Origin: SKVL01 sp046542915
GTDB taxonomy: Bacteria > Patescibacteriota > Minisyncoccia > Phycocordibacterales > CSBR16-193
DNA length: 20,287 nt
Direction: 5' to 3'
Assembly (NCBI GenBank): GCA_046542915.1
Contig: JBKHAI010000011.1
Span: 1-20,287, forward strand
Both the position numbers and the translations under genes were made by a program. The notes below the pieces were generated by a model. It saw only the letters and a program-made list of their open reading frames with translations, did no database searches and was not told where the DNA came from. Shown piece after piece: positions 14,716 through 20,287 of the stretch (position 1 is its first letter; each line of letters starts with the position of its first letter).

Positions 14716-14734
14716 TATCTTGATGACAGTTTAT

Positions 14735-15964
14735 CTAAATATGCTCCAGTAGAGAGTACATCGGCATAAGCATAGAGACTGCAAAAAACCCTACTCCAAT
14801 ACCTATAATAACCATTAAGACGGGTTCAATAATGGTGGAAATATTCTTTGTTCTCTGATCAACTTCCGATTCAAAGAAATCCGCCACTCCTTGAAGCATC
14901 TCGCTTACTTTACCCGTTTCTTCTCCAACGCTCATCATCTCTCCCATGAACACCGGAAAGAGGTCTTGATTCTCAACAAAGACCTTTGAGATCTGCTCTC
15001 CCTTTTGGATCCTGTCCTGAGCCTCCCGAAGGATAGGTTTATAGTAAGAGTTTTGTATGATCCCTTCGGTAATGGAAAGGGTTGGTACCACATCAACTCC
15101 CGCCGCCAAAAGTGAAGACATCGTTCTGGCGGTCCTGGCGGCATTCACCTCTCTCACTATGGTCTTAATAAAAGGGGTTCTTATGATACACGCATCAACA
15201 AAACGCCCACCGGTATCACTTCTTAAAAAGAAGAAAGCAAAGACCACAAAAGCCAAGGTTCCCAAGCTGACCAACAAGGCGTTGTGAACAAGCATATCAC
15301 TGGCAAAGATGACCATTCGGGTCTGGATCGGCAACTCCGCGTCCATATCTTCAAAAACCCCTACCAAAGTAGGAACTATATAAGTAAGCATCAATACTCC
15401 GATCGCTACCATTATAAAAAGCACTACGATCGGATAGATCATGGCGCCACGGATCTGACGCTTCAAATTGTAATTTTTTTCCATTTGGTCGGCTATGGCT
15501 CTTAAATTACCTTCCAGATCACCGCTTTCTTCTCCGGCTTTGACCATAGCCACAAATATTTTGGGAAAAACTTTCGGAAAATGTTCCAAACCGGTGCTCA
15601 ATGTTCCTCCTTCTTTTATCTTCTCTTGCACGGAACTCAAAATGCCTTTCATTTCCTTTTTCTTGGCTTGCCTTTCCAACACCGAAAGCGCTCGGGACAT
15701 CGGCAGCCCCGCTTCAAGCATTGAACTTAAATGACGAGCAAAGTTTATCTTTTCTATCTCTTTTACCGAGGAAAATAAAGTAATATCCTTTACTTTAAGC
15801 CTGGAAAGAAGACCGTTACCGACAGAAGAATCTTTTGACACCGATATCAACGAATCGCCACGACGACGGAGTTCTTTATAAAGCTGAAGTTTATCAGCAG
15901 CCTCCATGGTCTCGGTGTATACTTCTCCGGATTGTTTTTGAGCTTTAAAAGTAAAGACTGGCAT
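14735..15964 (-). CDS. pilC: Type IV pilus inner-membrane platform protein PilC (T2SS F family)
   Basis: PilC/GspF is the membrane platform on which the PilB ATPase acts to assemble pilins. The 409-residue protein begins with the family-typical FTFKAQKQSGEVYTETMEA and has two T2SSF repeats: one around residues 70-190 (FARHLSSMLEAGLPMSRAL) with a membrane helix near 175-200, the second around 270-395 (TARTMSSLLAAGVDVVPTL) ending in helices near 220-250 and 380-405. Length matches the family. It follows pilB after 98 bases and precedes the prepilins. No SD stands out. Assignment is firm. Confidence 0.95.
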   Translation of the reverse strand: MPVFTFKAQKQSGEVYTETMEAADKLQLYKELRRRGDSLISVSKDSSVGNGLLSRLKVKDITLFSSVKEIEKINFARHLSSMLEAGLPMSRALSVLERQAKKKEMKGILSSVQEKIKEGGTLSTGLEHFPKVFPKIFVAMVKAGEESGDLEGNLRAIADQMEKNYNLKRQIRGAMIYPIVVLFIMVAIGVLMLTYIVPTLVGVFEDMDAELPIQTRMVIFASDMLVHNALLVSLGTLAFVVFAFFFLRSDTGGRFVDACIIRTPFIKTIVREVNAARTARTMSSLLAAGVDVVPTLSITEGIIQNSYYKPILREAQDRIQKGEQISKVFVENQDLFPVFMGEMMSVGEETGKVSEMLQGVADFFESEVDQRTKNISTIIEPVLMVIIGIGVGFFAVSMLMPMYSLLEHI

Positions 15965-16062
15965 CTGTTATGATAGTTTTATTAAGATCGTGAAAGCTTC
16001 TTGTTTTTTGTAGGATCTATTCGCGAATTAAAAGTGGTTTTTGTTCTAATACGTAAACAAAT

Positions 16063-17817
16063 TTATTCATAGGTCACCCTCAGGACCTCTTCAACACTGG
16101 TAAGACCTTGCACCGCCTTACTTATCCCATCTTCTATCATTGTAAGCATTCCTTCCTTTTTGGCTTGTTTTTCTATCTCATCAGTAGAGGCGTTGTGAAG
16201 GATCAATTCACGCACCGCTGGGGATACTTCCAAAACTTCATAAACACCCAACCTGCCTTTGTAGCCATCTTCACTCTCTTGAGACGGCTTGGGCTTATAA
16301 AAAGGAACGTCTTCCCATTTTTTACCCTTTTCAAAAATGCCTTGCTCTTGTAAGTAAACCATAACCTTATCAAGGTCGGCGTTCTTTTTCAGTTGTTCTA
16401 TCTGCTCGGGATCCATGGTGTACTTTTCTTTCACTTCGGTTAGGTGTCTTATCAAACGCTGAGCAATGATGACCTTAACCGTTGACGCCACTAAGAACGG
16501 CTCTACTTCCATATCGGTAAGACGAGGAACAGCACCGGCGGCGGAGTTGGTGTGCAAAGTGGAAAGTACCAGGTGACCGGTAAGAGCGGCGTTCACCGCC
16601 AAAGCCGCGGTCTCGTTATCCCTTATCTCCCCCACCATGATAATATCGGGGTCCTGTCGCAAAAGGGTCCTCAAGCCGTTAGAAAAAGTAAATCCGATCT
16701 CCGGTTTTACCTGTGTTTGGTTGATGCGCTTCATTTGATACTCCACCGGATCCTCTACCGTTGATATGTTAACTTCGGGGGTATTCAGAATATCCAAAAC
16801 CGTATAAAGAGTGGTTGTTTTACCGGAACCGGTCGGGCCGGTGGTCAAGATCATACCGGTAGTTGATCTTATGGCTTTATGTATCCTCTCCAGCGCCTCA
16901 CCCTGAAAACCTAAACTCTCCAGATCAGAACCCGAGACCTGGTCTCTCAAAAGCCTCATCACGACCTTTTCTCCGTAATAAGTAGGAAGCGTGGAAACAC
17001 GAAACGAGACCTTTTCGTTATTCATCTCGGTTTTAAACCTTCCATCCTGAGGCAGACGTTTCTCATCCAGTTTTAGATTAGAAAGAACTTTGATACGTGC
17101 CACTATGCTGGAAAGAGCATTTTGGGGCAACACCATGGCATCACGCAGTATCCCGTCTATTCGGTAACGAACGATCAGCTTCTCCTCCAAGGGCTCAATA
17201 TGAATATCGGAAGCATTCTGAATAATGGCGTGCTTGATCAACGTATCCACCACTCTGACCACCGGCAGGTCTTCGGCTGATTTTTTCAGGTCCTCTTCCG
17301 ATAATTCTTCCTCTTTTTCGTCCGGTAGAGTTTTTAATGAACTTGCCTCTTTTTGAATTATATCTCCGAACTCGGCCTTTAAGCTCTTTTGGTACTGTAA
17401 TAAGGCGTGCTTTATAGAATCACTGTCGGTAAGACGAGGTAAGATCTTTAGTCCTGTCTTTTTTTTGATGAAATCAATAGCGGCGAGGTCTTCCGTATCA
17501 AGCATAGCCACCTCAAGCCCGTCATCGCCTTTTTTACGAAAAGCTATTATATTATGGTTTCTCGCAATAGGTTCGGGGATCAATGACAGAGTATCAAAAT
17601 CAAGCTGTTCATTCTTCAGATCCACAAAAGGAATACCCAAAACATAGGCCTGAGTCCTTCGCAGGTCATCTTCGCTCAACAAACCCTTTTCAAGCAAAAC
17701 ATCCCCCACGCTTTCGGTTCTCTCGTCGGCCTCATCAATAGCTTTATCCAGATCCGATCTTGACACCAAACCCGAATCAGAAATGAATTCTCTTAACTTC
17801 TCTTCGTTAATTCTCAT
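16063..17817 (-). CDS. pilB: Type IV pilus assembly ATPase PilB (GspE family)
   Basis: This hexameric cytoplasmic ATPase powers pilin polymerisation. I place the start at the ATG at 17817 (584 residues), which begins MRINEEKL and matches the family; the frame extends to 17916 but the extra residues look like non-coding sequence and the -10 box lies in it. An MshEN-type domain (about 10-145) precedes the ATPase: GPTGSGKTT Walker A (327-335), RQDPDIIMVGEIRD Walker B (387-400) and LSTLHTNSA His box (418-426). The C-terminal zinc tetracysteine motif normally found between QRLIR and GYKGR is absent; no Cys occurs from 455 to 530. It heads the pilus operon and is divergent from nusA. Confidence 0.95.
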   Translation of the reverse strand: MRINEEKLREFISDSGLVSRSDLDKAIDEADERTESVGDVLLEKGLLSEDDLRRTQAYVLGIPFVDLKNEQLDFDTLSLIPEPIARNHNIIAFRKKGDDGLEVAMLDTEDLAAIDFIKKKTGLKILPRLTDSDSIKHALLQYQKSLKAEFGDIIQKEASSLKTLPDEKEEELSEEDLKKSAEDLPVVRVVDTLIKHAIIQNASDIHIEPLEEKLIVRYRIDGILRDAMVLPQNALSSIVARIKVLSNLKLDEKRLPQDGRFKTEMNNEKVSFRVSTLPTYYGEKVVMRLLRDQVSGSDLESLGFQGEALERIHKAIRSTTGMILTTGPTGSGKTTTLYTVLDILNTPEVNISTVEDPVEYQMKRINQTQVKPEIGFTFSNGLRTLLRQDPDIIMVGEIRDNETAALAVNAALTGHLVLSTLHTNSAAGAVPRLTDMEVEPFLVASTVKVIIAQRLIRHLTEVKEKYTMDPEQIEQLKKNADLDKVMVYLQEQGIFEKGKKWEDVPFYKPKPSQESEDGYKGRLGVYEVLEVSPAVRELILHNASTDEIEKQAKKEGMLTMIEDGISKAVQGLTSVEEVLRVTYE

Positions 17818-17823
17818 GTTGTT

Positions 17824-17832
17824 ATTATAACA
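17824..17832 (-). promoter_or_regulatory. Extended -10 promoter of pilB, predicted leaderless
   Basis: On the minus strand TGTTATAAT is a perfect extended -10 (TGnTATAAT). Six bases separate it from the ATG at 17817, so transcription should start at or within a base or two of the start codon. No recognisable -35 is present, as is usual for extended -10 promoters. Confidence 0.65.
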
Positions 17833-17853
17833 AAAGTTATCCAAGTATTCTTG

Positions 17854-17882
17854 TTGACATCGGAATATAAAGCACGTATATT
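17854..17882 (+). promoter_or_regulatory. Near-consensus promoter of nusA
   Basis: TTGACA (17854-17859) and TATATT (17877-17882) are separated by exactly 17 bases. The start would fall near 17889, giving a leader of about 100 bases with two hairpins before the nusA ATG. Confidence 0.8.
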
Positions 17883-17893
17883 TAAAAATGATG

Positions 17894-17916
17894 ATGTTCG
17901 CGGGTGCCGCGAACAT
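17894..17916 (+). other. 5' leader hairpin 1 of nusA
   Basis: ATGTTCGCGG pairs perfectly with CCGCGAACAT over 10 bp around a GTG loop, only a few bases after the predicted transcription start. No T-run follows. A 5' stabilising stem or an autoregulatory element is possible by inference. Confidence 0.65.
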
Positions 17917-17950
17917 TGTTCGTTTATAGGCAGTAATAAAGAAGTTGTGA

Positions 17951-17973
17951 CCGTCTTGTGAAAGAAAAGACGG
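17951..17973 (+). other. 5' leader hairpin 2 of nusA
   Basis: CCGTCTT (17951-17957) pairs with AAGACGG (17967-17973) around a 9-base purine-rich loop. It lies 15 bases before the nusA ATG, in the ribosome-entry region, where no SD is visible. Confidence 0.5.
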
Positions 17974-17988
17974 ACAATAATTTAAAAT

Positions 17989-19332
17989 ATGTTTGATCTA
18001 AAAGTAATAAATTCCATACTAAACCAACTTGAAGAGGAGCGAGGGATCCCCAGAGAGAGGATCATTGAAGCCATAGAATGGGCTTTGGCCACCGCTTATA
18101 AAAAAGAATACGGAAAGCGAGGACAGATAATCAGGAGTCATTTTGATCCCAATACCGGAACCGCCGAACTGGAACAGATAAAAATAGTGGTGGACAAAGA
18201 CAAAGTCGTTTTTGAAGAGGATCTTCCGGACAAAGAAGCCAAAAAGGAAGCTCTGGAAGAAGGAAAAATAGTATTTAATCCGGAACAGCACATCTTCCTT
18301 GAAGATGCTCGCAAGATCAAAAAGGACGCCGAAGTAGATGAGGAGTTATCATTCCCCCTTGAAAGCGGTAAAGAATACGGAAGGATCGCCTCCCAAACAG
18401 CTAAGCAGGTCATTATGCAAAAGATACGAGAAGCCGAAAAAGCCTCGGTTTTGAGCGAGTTTGGCGAACGGGAAGGAGAGATCGTCAGCGGAACAGTACA
18501 AAGAATAGAAAGAGGTAACATCTTCGTTGATATGGAAAGAGCTACGGGGATATTGCCCTACGAGGAACAGATGCCGGGAGAACGCTTCCGTCAAGGGGAA
18601 CGTATTCGCGCTTATCTATACCATGTAGAAGAAAGTTCCCGCGGAGTATTCCTAAGATTGTCACGATCTCACCCCCGATTCTTGGAAAAATTGTTTGAAG
18701 CCGAAACTCCGGAGATAGCCAACGGGGTTATAGAGATAAGATCAGTTGCCCGAGAACCGGGCTCCCGTAGCAAAATAGCTACCCTATCACACGACGACAG
18801 CATTGATCCGGTGGGTTCACTGGTCGGACAAAGGGGTGTTCGAGTTTCGACGGTGATGAGCGAGTTAGGCGGTGAGAAAATAGACATAATAGAGTGGTCT
18901 GAGGACCCGGAGCAATTCGTGGCTGACGCCCTTTCACCGGCCGAGGTCATGGGGGTAGAAATAGACAAAGAGAACAAAGAAGCCCATGTTGAGGTTCAAG
19001 AAGACCAACAGTCACTTGCTATAGGTAAAGGCGGGCAGAATGTTCGATTAGCGGCCAGATTAACCGGATGGAAGATAGATATCAAATCTACAAAAGGTGA
19101 ATCAGTGGCCCACGCCGATGAGAAGGGAGATGTTGAGATACAAGAAGAAAAAACGTCCCTGCCGGAAGAAATAATTGATGACAAGCAGGAGGAAGAGAAA
19201 GACGAGAAAAAAACAGAGGAACAAGAAGAAGTAACAAATGGATCCGAAGATGAGTCAACAAAACAGCAAGAAGAAGCAGAGAACGACTCCCCCGAAGAAG
19301 TAGCCGAGGAAGAAAACACCAAAGAACAATAG
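17989..19332 (+). CDS. nusA: Transcription termination/antitermination factor NusA
   Basis: NusA binds RNA polymerase and nascent RNA and modulates pausing, termination and antitermination. The 447-residue protein shows an N-terminal polymerase-binding domain (1-155), an S1 domain starting GEIVSGTVQRIERGNIFVD (163-181), KH1 with GSLVGQRGVR (276-285) and KH2 with AIGKGGQNVRLAARLTGW (344-361). The last 75 or so residues (from about 372) are a Glu/Lys-rich, probably disordered tail rather than the acidic repeats of E. coli. The ATG at 17989 gives the family-typical MFDLKVINSI; no SD precedes it. The leader has two hairpins and a good promoter. The following ppa gene is 72 bases away with no terminator, so it may be cotranscribed. 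The usual rimP and infB partners are not adjacent. Confidence 0.95.
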   Translation: MFDLKVINSILNQLEEERGIPRERIIEAIEWALATAYKKEYGKRGQIIRSHFDPNTGTAELEQIKIVVDKDKVVFEEDLPDKEAKKEALEEGKIVFNPEQHIFLEDARKIKKDAEVDEELSFPLESGKEYGRIASQTAKQVIMQKIREAEKASVLSEFGEREGEIVSGTVQRIERGNIFVDMERATGILPYEEQMPGERFRQGERIRAYLYHVEESSRGVFLRLSRSHPRFLEKLFEAETPEIANGVIEIRSVAREPGSRSKIATLSHDDSIDPVGSLVGQRGVRVSTVMSELGGEKIDIIEWSEDPEQFVADALSPAEVMGVEIDKENKEAHVEVQEDQQSLAIGKGGQNVRLAARLTGWKIDIKSTKGESVAHADEKGDVEIQEEKTSLPEEIIDDKQEEEKDEKKTEEQEEVTNGSEDESTKQQEEAENDSPEEVAEEENTKEQ

Positions 19333-19404
19333 GCGGAATCACTTGGATTCATAACAAAAAATATGTTTAGATGTAATAAATTAAAAGTATAAAAAATAAA
19401 AATT

Positions 19405-19929
19405 ATGAATTTATGGCATGATCTATCCTCCGGTAAAAAAACAGAGATGCACGTTATCATAGAAGTGCCTCGAGGATCTAAAAATAAATACGAAATTGAC
19501 AAAGAAACCGGTCTGATCGCTCTTGATAGAGTAATGCATACCTCTCAAGACATACCTTTTGACTACGGTTTTGTTCCTCAAACCCTATGGGATGATGACG
19601 ACGCTCTTGACGTGGTAATTCTTACCACATACCCCTTATTTTCAGGTCTTCTGGTAAGATCTCGCCCGGTAGCTCTGATGAAGATGGTAGACAGCGGCGA
19701 TCCCGACGATAAGGTTATCGCGGTACCGGCGGATGACCCCAGATGGAAAGATACAAAAGATCTCAAAGACATTAACAAGCACCTTTTAAAGGAAATGGAG
19801 CATTTCTACTCAACCTACAAAGACCTTCAGGGTAAGAAGGTTGAGATCAAAGGATTCAAGGGCAAAAAAGAAGCAGAGAACGCCTTTGAAAGAAGCCGGA
19901 AGCTCTATAAAGAAAAATACTCCAAATAG
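19405..19929 (+). CDS. ppa: Inorganic pyrophosphatase (family I)
   Basis: The soluble enzyme hydrolyses pyrophosphate to phosphate and pulls biosynthetic reactions forward. The 174-residue length is typical. Active-site residues are in place: E20, K26 and E30 in EVPRGSKNKYEID, Y54 in DYGFVPQT, D64, D66 and D69, then D96, D101 and K103 in MVDSGDPDDKVIAVP. The family signature DGDPLD reads DDDALD at 64-69, with Ala in place of the usual Pro, while all metal-binding Asp are kept. The ATG at 19405 is preceded by an AT-rich stretch without SD. A hairpin terminator follows after 25 bases. Assignment is firm. Confidence 0.95.
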   Translation: MNLWHDLSSGKKTEMHVIIEVPRGSKNKYEIDKETGLIALDRVMHTSQDIPFDYGFVPQTLWDDDDALDVVILTTYPLFSGLLVRSRPVALMKMVDSGDPDDKVIAVPADDPRWKDTKDLKDINKHLLKEMEHFYSTYKDLQGKKVEIKGFKGKKEAENAFERSRKLYKEKYSK

Positions 19930-19954
19930 TTAAGGAGTTTTTTGAGTAAGGCAA

Positions 19955-19984
19955 CTTGACCTGAATATCGGGTCAAGAGTTTTG
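19955..19984 (+). terminator. Probable terminator after ppa
   Basis: CTTGACCTG (19955-19963) pairs with CGGGTCAAG (19969-19977), one G-T wobble included, around AATAT, and is followed by AGTTTTG. The T-run is short, so efficiency is uncertain, but a new promoter begins about 35 bases further on. Confidence 0.6.
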
Positions 19985-20018
19985 TGATATTTCCGTGGAT
20001 ATCAGAGGGTTGACATTG

Positions 20019-20048
20019 TTGAGATAAAAACATAAAAAGTGTTATAAT
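20019..20048 (+). promoter_or_regulatory. Promoter with extended -10 for the right-edge gene
   Basis: TGTTATAAT (20040-20048) is a perfect extended -10, and TTGAGA (20019-20024) lies 18 bases before TATAAT. A perfect TTGACA at 20010-20015 is too far from this -10 but could pair with TAAAAA. The leader of about 36 bases has a short ATT microrepeat and no SD. Confidence 0.72.
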
Positions 20049-20090
20049 GAACTGAGGTTGTATTATTATTATTAGTTAAATAGATCACCT

Positions 20091-20287
20091 ATGCACGAAG
20101 AAGAACAAAATCAGCACCACGAAGAGGGTAACGAGGAAAACACGAACCCTGAAAACCAAGGAGGAGCCGATGAGACATCTTTCGGAGTTGAAGAAACCCC
20201 GGAAGAAAACAAAAGTCCCGTTGGACCCCTCATCGGTATCATACTCATAATAGTCATAATAGTATTGGGAGCCATCTTTTTCTGGAC
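20091..20287 (+). CDS. Small acidic single-pass membrane protein (cut by window edge)
   Basis: The frame opens at ATG 20091 and runs to the right edge without a stop, giving 65 residues. The N-terminal 46 or so residues are hydrophilic and Glu/Asn/Gln-rich (HEEEQNQHHEEGNEEN), followed by a Lys-Ser-Pro boundary and a hydrophobic Ile/Val-rich segment GPLIGIILIIVIIVLGAIFF that ends at the edge. The topology resembles small membrane proteins with a disordered cytoplasmic tail. It has its own promoter after the ppa terminator. Function is unknown; the total length cannot be judged from here. Confidence 0.7.
   Translation, partial: MHEEEQNQHHEEGNEENTNPENQGGADETSFGVEETPEENKSPVGPLIGIILIIVIIVLGAIFFW

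Noticed and set aside
17818..17916. 33-codon N-terminal extension of pilB
   Set aside because: It would cover the extended -10 box and the hairpin region, and family similarity begins at the ATG at 17817.
18138..18521. 127-codon frame antisense to nusA
   Set aside because: Ser-rich shadow of Glu/Lys codons of nusA with no supporting start signals.
20066..20080. ATT microrepeat in the leader of the right-edge gene
   Set aside because: Four short units in an AT-rich leader are within chance expectation; no structure found.
1..20287. Alternative genetic code (TGA as glycine)
   Set aside because: TGA ends the prepilin gene at 13719-13721 and no real gene needs an in-frame TGA to be read through.
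1..20287. tRNA, rRNA, CRISPR arrays, transposases, phage genes
   Set aside because: None found; intergenic gaps are too short, and none shows tRNA arms, spaced direct repeats or mobile-element genes.

Overview
This window is about 20.3 kb of a compact bacterial chromosome that uses the standard code (TGA ends the gene at 13719). It most resembles Patescibacteria (CPR), probably a Parcubacteria-like lineage. This is inferred from gene style: a ComEC channel without its C-terminal beta-lactamase domain, a double-length ThyX-like protein, an RNase HI with a C-terminal hybrid-binding domain, a small type IV pilus operon, abutting or overlapping gene ends, and mostly weak Shine-Dalgarno (SD) sequences. 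No rRNA, tRNA, CRISPR array or insertion sequence was seen, and no gene-free stretch exceeds 300 bases.

Left part (1-4930): a metallo-beta-lactamase (MBL) protein, open at the left edge, is divergent from comEC with only 18 bases between their start codons. comEC converges on and overlaps rnhA. thyX-like and rnhA form a two-gene minus-strand unit, preceded by an isolated cysteine-rich prepilin. The theme is DNA uptake and nucleotide/nucleic-acid metabolism.

Middle (4931-7728): a self-contained plus-strand cassette with a good promoter at 4997-5025, a lipoprotein gene, an extremely acidic arginine-free secreted protein, a third secreted protein with a coiled-coil/poly-Gln tail, hairpins in both intergenic gaps, and a strong terminator. 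All three genes have strong SD sequences, and the cassette also holds several orphan SDs. I recognise none of the three proteins. Genes 2 and 3 are visibly richer in G+C than their neighbours. This is the best candidate for an undescribed system, probably cell-envelope or surface related.

Right-middle (7738-17829): recJ (minus) is divergent from a HIT-family hydrolase. A long minus-strand operon then runs pilB, pilC, three prepilins, a PilX-like protein with a large beta-rich passenger, tpiA and pgk. The start of pilB fits a leaderless transcript from an extended -10 promoter.

Right end (17854-20287): nusA has a near-consensus promoter and a leader with two hairpins. It is followed by ppa, a probable terminator, a new promoter, and the start of a small acidic single-pass membrane protein cut by the window edge.
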